From NCBI GenBank assembly GCA_002367105.1, contig DFCS01000051.1:101786-165785 (forward strand): a DNA stretch of 64,000 bases, in the 5' to 3' direction. The stretch comes from Hungatella sp. UBA3048. Lineage in GTDB: Bacteria; Bacillota; Clostridia; Lachnospirales; Lachnospiraceae. Made by a program: the position numbers and the translations under genes. Position 1 is the first letter of the stretch; every line of letters starts with the position of its first letter. This document shows, piece after piece, positions 23,412 through 31,622 of this stretch. Below the pieces are notes generated by a model. That model was given only the letters and a program-made list of their open reading frames with translations. It made no database searches and had not been told where the DNA came from.

Positions 23412-24923
23412 TTATTTTCCTAAACTATCAATCCTGGCTTTTATATCACTTTCCCTGTCCTTGAATAAAAGCCGCTCATTATATTGATAATACCGTTCAC
23501 AATCGTATTCTTTTAAAAATTTAACGCTGTGATACCCGGTATTTAATTCCGTTATAAATACCACCATTTCCTGTCCGTCACCGAATGCGGCTTCCATAAA
23601 ATCAAAGGCATGCTCCAGGGATTTTCCACCCTCTTCCAAAAGCGCCTCATATCTGGCGTTCTCTTTCTCAAACATCTCCCGTATCCGGTCCCAGGCATCC
23701 TCATTCCCGGTCCCTTCCATTCGGAGGGTTTCCTCATATTGAAGAAGAAGGGCCTCCACATCCCGGCGTAAATAATCTTCTCTCCTGCTTAAAAGGCCAG
23801 CTTTTCTTCTCCTGTCCCAATCACCATTCCACTGGTCCCTTAATTGGGCAAGGCTGGCAACCATGGAGGTATCCCGATCTTTTTCGGATTCCGGACTTAT
23901 CTTTTTAAGTTCGTCCATCAAAAGGCCGGTTCTATCCCCCTGATCAGACACAGAGCGGAAGCTTTGGCCCAATCTGGATAAAAGCAGGCCGATGACACTC
24001 AGCTTCTCATCAAAAGATGCCCGTTTGAGCCTGTCGCACAGGCTCTCCCTGATGATTCCTGACAAGATCTCATCGATCTGGTAATCATCCCGGTACTTAT
24101 AATAAAGATCCAGGTAGTTGGTAAAATCCTTAGAAATCTTAGGAAACTGGATATATTCTCCCACCACATCCCGATCCACTTTTTTGCCCAGGCGTTCATA
24201 AATTTCAATAAATTTTGATAAGTCATCCCAACCCCTGGGGGTAGCGAAAAATTTTCCATCAACCGTTGTTTCGATCCGGCAGAAGTATTCGGTCCTGGCA
24301 TTCAGATAGGAAATAACCGCTGGATGCAGGGCCTGCTCATAGGCATAAGCCTTCCATACCTCAAAGTCCGGTTCCACATGAATGAGCTTGATACGGTCTA
24401 AGGTCACCACATCAAAGTCCCTGACCGACTTGTTATATTCCGGCGGGTTACCAGCCGTCACGATAACCCAGCCTTCGGGAATCTTGTGGTTTCCGAACGT
24501 TTTATACTGGAGAAACTGGAGCATGGTCGGGGCAAGGGTTTCTGACACACAGTTGATCTCGTCAATAAAAAGGATCCCCTCCTTAAGGCCGGAGCCCTCG
24601 ATCTTATTGTAAATTGAGGCCACGATCTCGCTCATGGTATATTCTGTTACACGGTAAGTACTCCCGCCGAATTCCTTTTCATTTATAAAGGGAAGTCCCA
24701 CCGCACTCTGTCGGGTATGATGGGTGATGGTATAAGCCACCAGGCCGATCCCGCATTCTCTTGCAACCTGCTCCATGATCTGGGTTTTCCCCACTCCCGG
24801 AGGTCCCATGAGAAACACCGGTCTTTGATGAACCGCAGGTATCTCATAAGCACCGTATTCATCCTTTAGCAGATAAGCTTCTATGGTATTCTTAATTTCT
24901 TCTTTCGCTCGTTTAATATTCAT
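23412..24923 (-). CDS. MoxR-type AAA ATPase
   Basis: 503 residues from the ATG at 24923 (AGGAG upstream). Walker A MGPPGVGKTQ, Walker B GILFIDEINCV, sensor 1 VTAGNPPEYN, and an Arg-finger region DVVTLDRIK. The C-terminal 230 residues are helical and specific to this group. MoxR ATPases act as chaperones with a VWA-domain partner, and that partner is encoded 14 bp upstream (24938-26254). Its stop is 54 bp from the DUF378 start on the same strand. Confidence 0.9.
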   Translation of the reverse strand: MNIKRAKEEIKNTIEAYLLKDEYGAYEIPAVHQRPVFLMGPPGVGKTQIMEQVARECGIGLVAYTITHHTRQSAVGLPFINEKEFGGSTYRVTEYTMSEIVASIYNKIEGSGLKEGILFIDEINCVSETLAPTMLQFLQYKTFGNHKIPEGWVIVTAGNPPEYNKSVRDFDVVTLDRIKLIHVEPDFEVWKAYAYEQALHPAVISYLNARTEYFCRIETTVDGKFFATPRGWDDLSKFIEIYERLGKKVDRDVVGEYIQFPKISKDFTNYLDLYYKYRDDYQIDEILSGIIRESLCDRLKRASFDEKLSVIGLLLSRLGQSFRSVSDQGDRTGLLMDELKKISPESEKDRDTSMVASLAQLRDQWNGDWDRRRKAGLLSRREDYLRRDVEALLLQYEETLRMEGTGNEDAWDRIREMFEKENARYEALLEEGGKSLEHAFDFMEAAFGDGQEMVVFITELNTGYHSVKFLKEYDCERYYQYNERLLFKDRESDIKARIDSLGK

Positions 24924-24937
24924 AATAAAATCTCCTG

Positions 24938-26254
24938 TCAAGTAACTTCCAGATCCTCTTCTGTCAGGATCACTTTCATGGCCCAGCCAGGTACGGAAAT
25001 GTCCTCATACTGGTCCTCCATAAAGACAAATGCCGTATCATAGGACGGCATTTTCACCGGATATATCCCTTTCCCATCGGTAAAATACAAAAGGCCCCGG
25101 AGCTTCTTAAAAACCCCTTTGTATAAAAGACCGTTCACATACTCGAAAGCCGGCCGGAAATCCGTTCCGCCAAATCCGGATAATGTGAAGTGCTCCATAT
25201 AATCTTCCATCTCCTCCCTGCTTGTGATGGTCACATCAGAGCGGATTTCCTCATCACACTGGATGATATGGATATTGATCTTCCGGAAATAGCTTTCCGA
25301 TTCCCCGAGGACGCCATAGGTTTCCTGTAGAAAATGCCGTACCAAATCCCCGGATACGGACATGGATGTATCGATCACGATCACAAAATCCTCAATTCTA
25401 AAAACCTCCTTTGTTTCCAGAGGTTCAATCAGAGGCATATTTCGGTAAAGAGACATGCCGTAAGTATAAAACACAGGGTCAAAGGAATCCGGATCGATCT
25501 CTGCCTCCTCTCTTAACACCGCAAACTTTCTTAAAAACTGCTTGTAATTATATTTTTCCCGGTTTTCAACTTTCACCTGTTCCAAAAGGTTTCTTGATGA
25601 ATCCTCATTCTTTTCTCCAAAGGACTCCATTTCCGTCTGCATGGTTTCCCGGATGTTCTGCCATTTATTCTGCCGCTCCATCTGAATTGGAGGGGTCTCC
25701 TCTTCCCACCGGTCATGGTTGTCCACATAGAACTCTGCTGCCATTCGTCTATACTGTTCCGGGGTCAGACTCATATCCTGAAGCTCTTTATAAATTCCCT
25801 CAGCGGTAAATACCTTTCGTTTTTCTGCCAGCCTGCCATATACCTCCCTGCGGTAAGGAGTCTGGTGCCGGTAAACAGGTTTCACATAGAATCCATCCAA
25901 AATGGATTCTATGGTGATATCACAGGCCAGATCCCAGTATTCTTTTTCCCGATCCCCTTTCCCATTCAAATGGCAGAACAGGCAGTGGAAAAGCATATGC
26001 AGATAGGCCCGGTTCACCAGGGTCCGGCTTCTCTTATATATGGAAAACAAATGCTCCGGCTGATAATAGATCACAAACCCATCCGTTCCTACGCCCTGAC
26101 CTGTCCAGTCAGCCGCAAACCCAAGGCTGTTTAAGGCTACATCCAGATACCGGAAGCTTAAATAAAGTTCATTGCGGGCATTAGTCAGGATCTCATGGCC
26201 CAGTTCCACCTCTGCCAGTTCATCAAGCTGCCTTTGTTTCACCGGATCGATCAT
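24938..26254 (-). CDS. VWA-like protein (DUF2201), MoxR partner
   Basis: 439 residues from the ATG at 26254 (GAGGGTGG upstream). The N-terminal half is a putative metallopeptidase-like domain (AYLHMLFHCLFCHL, where HxxxH appears without the catalytic Glu, then WDLACDITIE). The C-terminal third is a VWA-like domain with MIDAS start VIDTSMSVSG and the later SGFGGTDFRPAFEYV and YFTDGKG. DUF2201 proteins pair with MoxR ATPases, presumably to remodel a target. The target is unknown. Confidence 0.88.
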   Translation of the reverse strand: MIDPVKQRQLDELAEVELGHEILTNARNELYLSFRYLDVALNSLGFAADWTGQGVGTDGFVIYYQPEHLFSIYKRSRTLVNRAYLHMLFHCLFCHLNGKGDREKEYWDLACDITIESILDGFYVKPVYRHQTPYRREVYGRLAEKRKVFTAEGIYKELQDMSLTPEQYRRMAAEFYVDNHDRWEEETPPIQMERQNKWQNIRETMQTEMESFGEKNEDSSRNLLEQVKVENREKYNYKQFLRKFAVLREEAEIDPDSFDPVFYTYGMSLYRNMPLIEPLETKEVFRIEDFVIVIDTSMSVSGDLVRHFLQETYGVLGESESYFRKINIHIIQCDEEIRSDVTITSREEMEDYMEHFTLSGFGGTDFRPAFEYVNGLLYKGVFKKLRGLLYFTDGKGIYPVKMPSYDTAFVFMEDQYEDISVPGWAMKVILTEEDLEVT

Positions 26255-26316
26255 GGTTCCACCCTCTTTCTGTTCTATTTTATTCAAGGCTGTTCAATTT
26301 GCCTTTATAAATGAAA

Positions 26317-27297
26317 TTATATCAGGGTAAACTTCCGTTTCCCTGCCTTAAAGCGCTGGCGGCGAAGATTCATAAGGACGCTTAGAATTTCAGGCTTGTC
26401 TGCGCTTCCCGCCATGTCGACCATTCCGTCAAAGTCCTCCTGATTATGGCCGTACTGCACGGCAAGCCAAAGGAAAAGGGCCGGGTCCTTTTCCTCAAGC
26501 GCCAGCCGCGCCGCTCCCGTAAAATGTTCCATCAGGTAGGCTTCGTATACCTCCCTATCCTTTTCAAGAAGTTCCACAGGAGTATAAAGCCTTCCAAGAA
26601 CCAGGGCTGCGGTCACCCGCTCCGGCTCCTGCACCAGGATGTGAGGGAACAGGGCGTCGTATTTATGAAACTGGAACTCCGTCTGATCAAAGCAGTAACG
26701 GTACATATGACCGCAGCCATGCATTTCACGGAGGATGATTCTGGCTGGCGTATGCTCCACAGACTCCTCAAACATTTCGGGAAAAACCAGCCTCGCATTC
26801 CCCTTGCTGCTATAGTAGTTTACATAAAGTTCCTGCCGTAGTTCCGCAAGCAGTTCCTTCATACAGGAGCGTTCTCCATCGATCATATGAATATCTAAAA
26901 ACCGGACTCTTATGCAGCCGGTAAAAAGTCCGGAGCCCACATCAAAGATGGAGCTTGCGCACTCCACACGGCTTAGCTCATAACAGTTATAGAATGCATA
27001 ATTTCCTATTTTCTTAATCGTGTCCGGCAGATATATATCGGTCAGCCCTTCACAGCTTATCTCCGGCGGAATATCTTTTTCTTCTATTTCAATAGGGTTG
27101 CCCTCTTCATCGCACAGGCGTATCTCTTTTCCCGCCAATGAAAGCATTTCTTTTTTCCCCCAACCATCGGAGAACGCATAGGCAGCCAGTTCTGTTACCG
27201 GCTGGCCTCCGATTTTCTCCGGGATCCGTATGGAACCGTCATATCCCCGACAACCCAGAATCCGTACATGATCATCTTTCATCTGATATAAAAACAT
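26317..27297 (-). CDS. Protein with BspA-type leucine-rich repeats
   Basis: 326 residues. Two LRR_5-like units are visible (GGQPVTELAAYAFSDG; LPDTIKKIGNYAFYNC followed by LSRVECASSIFDVGSGLFTGC). The C-terminal 180 residues are helical and unlike any family I know. No signal peptide, so cytoplasmic. It is 63 bp upstream of the VWA gene on the same strand and is likely the first gene of a three-gene operon with the MoxR pair, perhaps supplying target recognition. Confidence 0.75.
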   Translation of the reverse strand: MFLYQMKDDHVRILGCRGYDGSIRIPEKIGGQPVTELAAYAFSDGWGKKEMLSLAGKEIRLCDEEGNPIEIEEKDIPPEISCEGLTDIYLPDTIKKIGNYAFYNCYELSRVECASSIFDVGSGLFTGCIRVRFLDIHMIDGERSCMKELLAELRQELYVNYYSSKGNARLVFPEMFEESVEHTPARIILREMHGCGHMYRYCFDQTEFQFHKYDALFPHILVQEPERVTAALVLGRLYTPVELLEKDREVYEAYLMEHFTGAARLALEEKDPALFLWLAVQYGHNQEDFDGMVDMAGSADKPEILSVLMNLRRQRFKAGKRKFTLI

Positions 27298-27386
27298 CCT
27301 GAAATCCTCTCCACTAACCGTTTAACACATCAATATAACAGAAAATCGGAAGAAATGCAACGGAGTTTTTCTGGAAACAGATAAAA

Positions 27387-27816
27387 TCACTCTCCATACT
27401 TTTTAATAATAAACATCTGCTCCAGCAATAGCCAGTTTGCCCGGAAAAACTGCATGAGCTGCCAATACCCGGCACCGGTTAAGCCGAATTCTTTGATTAA
27501 GTCAAACTTGGCCTTATAACTTCTCACATCCTCAAACCAAACCTCATGCTGAACTCCATATTGCCAATAGCGGAAATATGGGGACATGGCGACCTCGTCA
27601 AACTGGATATCCACACCATGATCAATGGCAATCTGGATCGCCTCCAGGTTATTTATGGTCCTTGCCCTCGTCACTCCTCTCTCATAGGGCAGGGGCCAGT
27701 CGTATCCGTAATTAGGAATTCCCAGGCTGATCTTCTCCGTTGGGATGGCTGTCACAGCATACTCCACTACTCTTCTGACCATGTTGATAGGGGCAACTGC
27801 CATGGGAGGGCCGAAT
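27387..27816 (-). pseudogene. C-terminal part of a split LysM-GH18 (SleL/YaaH-like) gene
   Basis: An uninterrupted frame encoding the last 143 residues of a GH18 spore-cortex-hydrolase-like protein (FGPPMAVAPINMV, KISLGIPNYGYDWPLPY, QHEVWFEDVRS, GYWQLMQFF), ending KKYGE. No LysM domain or catalytic motif on this side; these are encoded at 33234-33974. Upstream of the ATA CAT core the sequence changes to element DNA and reaches an in-frame TGA within 20 bases. It has no ribosome site of its own, though the ATG at 27803 could be used. It is not a decayed gene: excision of 27817-33258 rejoins it in frame. Confidence 0.85.
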
Positions 27817-27829
27817 GTATACGGGCCGG
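27809..27829. other. Left attachment site (attL)
   Basis: Gene-side half GGCCGA, core ATGTATA (27815-27821), then the element arm ATACGGGCCG (27819-27828). Predicted crossover dinucleotide GT at 27817-27818. Confidence 0.8.
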
Positions 27830-27927
27830 TAGCTCATATGTAATTGCATCAACTGCCTAAACCAGTTATTGTGCAAACTATTGAGTTACATTATTATCTG
27901 CATGATGTTATGAACATATAAGATCAG

Positions 27928-27935
27928 CATATAAT
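27928..27935 (+). promoter_or_regulatory. Possible promoter of the element's LysM-GH18 gene
   Basis: CATATAAT fits a mother-cell sigma-E/sigma-K -10 (CATAnnnTA when read one base further) and also contains a sigma-A TATAAT. I see no convincing -35 for either, so the sigma factor is undecided. Confidence 0.35.
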
Positions 27936-27963
27936 AGATTAATAAAATCAATTGAGGGAATTC

Positions 27964-29247
27964 ATGATCCTACACGTTGTACAACCCGGTGAAACCATAA
28001 ATTCAATATCAGAATATTATAAAATCCCTGTTGACAGATTAATATTGGAAAACGGAATTACAAACCCTGAAAATTTAGCAATAGGCCAGACAATTGTGAT
28101 TGTTCAGCCTGAAACACTTCATACTGTACAGGCCGGTGATTCTTTGGAAAGTATTGCAATGCAGTATGGAACTACACCAATGGAATTATTAAGAAATAAT
28201 CCCTATCTTTCCGACATGGAATTTTTGTACCCCGGTGAAACTATAGTTATAAGCTATCAGACGAATAGAAAAAGAACAATTGCCACCATTGGTTATACTT
28301 TTTCATATATAGATAGATCTGTCTTAATCAAAACACTTCCTTTTTTAACTTACCTGACTATATTCAATTATAGGACTACAAGTGAAGGCGAAATAATCTC
28401 AAGTGCTGACGATACTGAAATTATTCAGCTGGCAAAAGCATATGATGTTGCACCCATGATGTTTATTTCCACCATGACGGAAGAGGGAATCGTCAGCCGT
28501 GAAGTGACCTATAATATTATAAACAACCCTACTGTGCAGGATCGCTTTATTGATAACGCTCTTTACATACTAAGAACAAAAGGATTTTATGGTATAAATA
28601 TATATGCCGAAAACATAACCAATGGCAACATTGACAGCATTGCAGAATATTTGAAAAAAGCCTCTGCGATATTCCATTCAGAAGGTTATAAAATGTTGGT
28701 TACCATTACACCAGCTACAAATGTAGATATCCCCGGCGCCAATTTTGAAAAATTAGACTATTCAAAATTATCTGAATTTGCAGATGGAATTATATTTTCT
28801 TCTTATGACTGGGCAAGGTCATACAGCTATCCAAACGCAATATTTCCGGTTAATATCCTAAGAGAATTGTTAGATTATGTGGTTAGTATCATTCCCCCCG
28901 AGAAAATTTTTCTGGGAATCACTGCTCTGGGTTATGATTGGACACTTCCATATGTTCCCGGTGCTACAGAAGCTGTTGTAATATCTAATAATAGTGCGGT
29001 ACAAATTGCAGCGGAAAACGAAATACCAATACAATTTAATGAAGTAGCACAGTCATCCTACTTCTACTATATTGATAGCGATGAGATTCTGCATGTAGTA
29101 TGGTTTAAAGATGCAAGAAGTTTTAATGCAAGAGCTGGACTTGTAGATGAATATAATCTTCAAGGGATATCTATTTGGACTATTATGAGATTTGATACCC
29201 GAATGTGGCTTATTATCAATAATCAATATTACATCGAGAAGTTTTAA
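27964..29247 (+). CDS. Element-borne LysM-GH18 protein, catalytic Asp residues missing
   Basis: 427 residues from the ATG at 27964 (GAGGG seven bases upstream; the TTG at 27952 is less likely). Two LysM domains (about 4-48 and 52-98: HVVQPGETINSIS, HTVQAGDSLESIA) bind peptidoglycan, and a GH18-type barrel follows. Where the split host protein has GLDFDFE, this one has GINIYAE, so both Asp of the DxDxE motif are replaced and only the Glu remains. The C-terminal third aligns along its length with the split gene (LGITALGYDWTLPY / LGIPNYGYDWPLPY). So it is a diverged paralogue, maybe binding-only. No signal peptide, as in spore-coat SleL/YaaH proteins. Confidence 0.82.
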   Translation: MILHVVQPGETINSISEYYKIPVDRLILENGITNPENLAIGQTIVIVQPETLHTVQAGDSLESIAMQYGTTPMELLRNNPYLSDMEFLYPGETIVISYQTNRKRTIATIGYTFSYIDRSVLIKTLPFLTYLTIFNYRTTSEGEIISSADDTEIIQLAKAYDVAPMMFISTMTEEGIVSREVTYNIINNPTVQDRFIDNALYILRTKGFYGINIYAENITNGNIDSIAEYLKKASAIFHSEGYKMLVTITPATNVDIPGANFEKLDYSKLSEFADGIIFSSYDWARSYSYPNAIFPVNILRELLDYVVSIIPPEKIFLGITALGYDWTLPYVPGATEAVVISNNSAVQIAAENEIPIQFNEVAQSSYFYYIDSDEILHVVWFKDARSFNARAGLVDEYNLQGISIWTIMRFDTRMWLIINNQYYIEKF

Positions 29248-29282
29248 ATGTCCATATAGGCAGTTTGAAAAGAACTTTATAA

Positions 29283-29316
29283 AGGCGGGCCCGGAATACC
29301 GGTACCCGCTTTAATA
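29283..29316. terminator. Terminator between the element's LysM-GH18 and Csp-like genes
   Basis: GCGGG ... CCCGC outer arms with an inner CCGG/CCGG pair, flanked by AAAG and CTTTAATAA. It serves the rightward gene ending at 29247, and possibly the leftward-facing Csp gene region too. Confidence 0.6.
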
Positions 29317-29410
29317 ATTCCAATCGTTAAGTAAAAAGCAGGAATTTGATAATTATAGCTCACATTTTAGTCAATCGGATATTGGCTATCCGTTTCGCTG
29401 CTTTATGAGG

Positions 29411-31081
29411 TTAAAAGTTAGTAAGCAGCCTGAATAAATTGACCACATTCACCTGTCCGTATCCCCATATGTTATTCGGATAAGTGTATGAGCTGGACCG
29501 GGTCGCCCCTCTTACCATCAGCCGGTCAACAGAAATTCCATTCATTGTGCTATAATTTCCTCTCACAATGGTCCACTCAAAGACCATGGAAATAATGCCG
29601 GATATATGGGCAGCGGCAGCTCCTGTTCCGGTCACAGAACCATACCCGCCTCCAGGGAGCGCACAAGTGAGCTGGTAACCGGGAGCCGCAATATCCGGTT
29701 TTATAAAACCCGTTCTTGTATAACCCCTGCTTGATTCACCAAGAATTGAGTTATTCATCTGATTATAGGCAGTCACAGTCAGCTGGCGATTGCCGTTTCC
29801 AGGTGAAGTGATCGTAGTATCCGGTGAGTAATTAAGGAAATATGTCTGGTCAGATATGAGACCGTTCGAAGGAAGCCATGAATGAAAGGACAAAGGCTCA
29901 TTTTCAACGCTTCTGATCCGTATTCGCCAGATTCCGGGTATCGTATTCTGAAAACGGACCAGGATCATCTGGTCTCCGGTTTCCTCTTCAAAGATATAAT
30001 TATTGACATAAAGGGTAGTGGGGGAGAATACAAAGTTGAATATTCTGCAGCCGCCGATCGTAGGATAAATCTGTTGTGTTGACTCTCTGTTCGGTGAGGA
30101 AATGTCAATGGAAACCCTTCCTAGAGAATGGGACCAGATTTCCATAGCAAATGTTTTATCTTCTTCCCCTATTCTTAACTCGAAGTCATTGTAAAAAGGT
30201 TCCAGTGGGGTGAAGTTATAATAATGCCTGCGGCCATTTCCCTCGTTACCTGCAGAAACGGATATTCCGATACCGGTCTGCAATACCAGATCATTTAAGT
30301 AACCGCTTAGGGCTCCATTCCCATCATGACCTCCCTGGTTACTTCCAACGGCAAAGCAGGTGACTACAGGGCGGTTAAACCTTTCCTGAATGGTAAGGGA
30401 ATAACGAAAACCAAGCATAAGATCTGATTCTTGAAAACATAAAGCATCTTCGGGTACAAAATAAAAGCTCTTTAGATTCTGTTTAGCTTCCTTCAGTTTT
30501 ACGATCACCAGATCAGATTGTGGTACTACTCCGCTAAAGGCTTCCAGTGCATTGGGAGTACCGGCAATAACGCTTGCAATGGCCGTTCCGTGTCCGTTGG
30601 TATCTGTTGATGGTACGATGGACAAGGGGTCTTCAGAATTTAACGCGGTATTGATTGTCTCCCGGCTGTATTCCGTACCAAAGGTAAACGTATCGGGAGG
30701 AGTGCCCTCTTGCTGAGTCTGATCCCATATGGTAAGGATACGGGTTGAACCATCGCTGTTGCGGAAAGCGGGATGCTGGTAATCAATACCGGTATCAATG
30801 ACAACTACAATTACGCCCTGTCCGAACAGAGCTAAGGCCGGAATCCGCTGTATCTCTCCAATACCACTTCGTTCAAGACTGACTGTAGAATTGAGGGTAA
30901 ATAGTGACGGAAAGGTGTGTGCGGGGAAATCTGACAAATCACAAATGTCTAAGTCTTCCGTGGGAATATGAAGTAGGGAATGCCGGTTGTTTATATATGT
31001 AATGTAATCATCACTGGGAAATAATAACACTGGATTAGTCATAATTAAATCAAAATAATTGTTATCCAAAATTTTCTTCAT
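29411..31081 (-). CDS. Csp-like subtilisin (S8), catalytic Ser replaced by Gly
   Basis: 556 residues. An S8 domain with Asp96 (VVVIDTGID) and His164 (TNGHGTAIAS), but at the Ser position the sequence is VTGTGAAAAHISG, giving Gly487 instead of Ser in the GTS motif. The insertion of a jelly-roll-like beta region (about 310-420) and the total length match clostridial Csp germination proteases, and CspC and CspA of C. difficile are also catalytically dead members. No signal peptide; residues 1-75 would be the prodomain. ATG follows GAGGAG. By analogy it may act in germinant sensing or regulate an active Csp rather than cut pro-SleC. Confidence 0.82.
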   Translation of the reverse strand: MKKILDNNYFDLIMTNPVLLFPSDDYITYINNRHSLLHIPTEDLDICDLSDFPAHTFPSLFTLNSTVSLERSGIGEIQRIPALALFGQGVIVVVIDTGIDYQHPAFRNSDGSTRILTIWDQTQQEGTPPDTFTFGTEYSRETINTALNSEDPLSIVPSTDTNGHGTAIASVIAGTPNALEAFSGVVPQSDLVIVKLKEAKQNLKSFYFVPEDALCFQESDLMLGFRYSLTIQERFNRPVVTCFAVGSNQGGHDGNGALSGYLNDLVLQTGIGISVSAGNEGNGRRHYYNFTPLEPFYNDFELRIGEEDKTFAMEIWSHSLGRVSIDISSPNRESTQQIYPTIGGCRIFNFVFSPTTLYVNNYIFEEETGDQMILVRFQNTIPGIWRIRIRSVENEPLSFHSWLPSNGLISDQTYFLNYSPDTTITSPGNGNRQLTVTAYNQMNNSILGESSRGYTRTGFIKPDIAAPGYQLTCALPGGGYGSVTGTGAAAAHISGIISMVFEWTIVRGNYSTMNGISVDRLMVRGATRSSSYTYPNNIWGYGQVNVVNLFRLLTNF

Positions 31082-31206
31082 GGTTTAGTCTCCTCGTTAT
31101 CACTGAAAGTAATAATTATATATAGACAGAATGAGGTTGGCTGCCTAAGATTTGGATGTCCCAGCAACGAACTAAGTGACATACTTGTTAAATAATATGT
31201 CAGAAG

Positions 31207-31237
31207 AAAAAAAATATGAGGACCAGACCCCTTGTCC
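31207..31237 (-). terminator. Terminator after the 55-residue gene
   Basis: On the minus strand GGACAA and TGGTCC form a six-base stem with one mismatch, followed by ATATTTTTTTT (T8 at 31207-31214). It lies between the small gene and the Csp-like gene on the same strand. Confidence 0.5.
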
Positions 31238-31250
31238 ACCAGTTCCGGCC

Positions 31251-31418
31251 TCAGCCGGTTCCCTCCTTATGTAAATAAGCTGCCCTCAGTGCCGGCAAGA
31301 CTATTTTTGCAATTTGCTTAGAAATAGCTGTAGCCTCTTCAGATGTTGTATCTTTGCAGTAATCGTCATGAAAAATAAAAGTCGTGTTTCCTCTTTTTAC
31401 TTCCTTCACTTTTGCCAT
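31251..31418 (-). CDS. 55-residue protein beside the serine recombinase
   Basis: From the ATG at 31418 after GGGGTGGTG; longer in-frame starts lack a ribosome site. MAKVKEVKRGNTTFIFHDDYC is followed by a helical SEEATAISKQIAKIVLPAL. Short proteins of this type (NTT, then DDYC) occur next to large serine recombinases in clostridia as far as I recall, unannotated. It is divergent from the recombinase across a 204-bp space. A recombination directionality factor, needed for excision, would be expected at such a place; this is inference only. Confidence 0.6.
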   Translation of the reverse strand: MAKVKEVKRGNTTFIFHDDYCKDTTSEEATAISKQIAKIVLPALRAAYLHKEGTG

Positions 31419-31567
31419 ATCACCACCCCTTCTTACTGATTCTATGTTGCATAGTTTGTACACCTTTACTTGTTTTTGTCCTATATTCTTTACATGTAAA
31501 ATGCCTGCTGCCTTCCGGCTCAAATGGCTGGAATCTGACAAAGGAGTATTATTTATGCCATGAATTA

Positions 31568-31596
31568 GAATTAAGTGCACAGCATATCCATAAAAT
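31568..31596 (+). promoter_or_regulatory. Sigma-E-like promoter of the recombinase
   Basis: CATAAAAT (31589-31596) matches 7 of 8 positions of the mother-cell sigma-E -10 consensus CATACA(A/C)T. Fourteen bases upstream GAATTAA is a partial -35. The predicted start is just before the GGGAGG ribosome site. Confidence 0.45.
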
Positions 31597-31622
31597 AAAG
31601 CAGATCTAGAAGGGAGGCGTCT

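Noticed and set aside
27387..27803. Treating the GH18 C-terminal fragment as an independent 138-residue gene
   Set aside because: It lacks a ribosome site and the catalytic half of the barrel, and it joins in frame to 33234-33974 when the element is removed.
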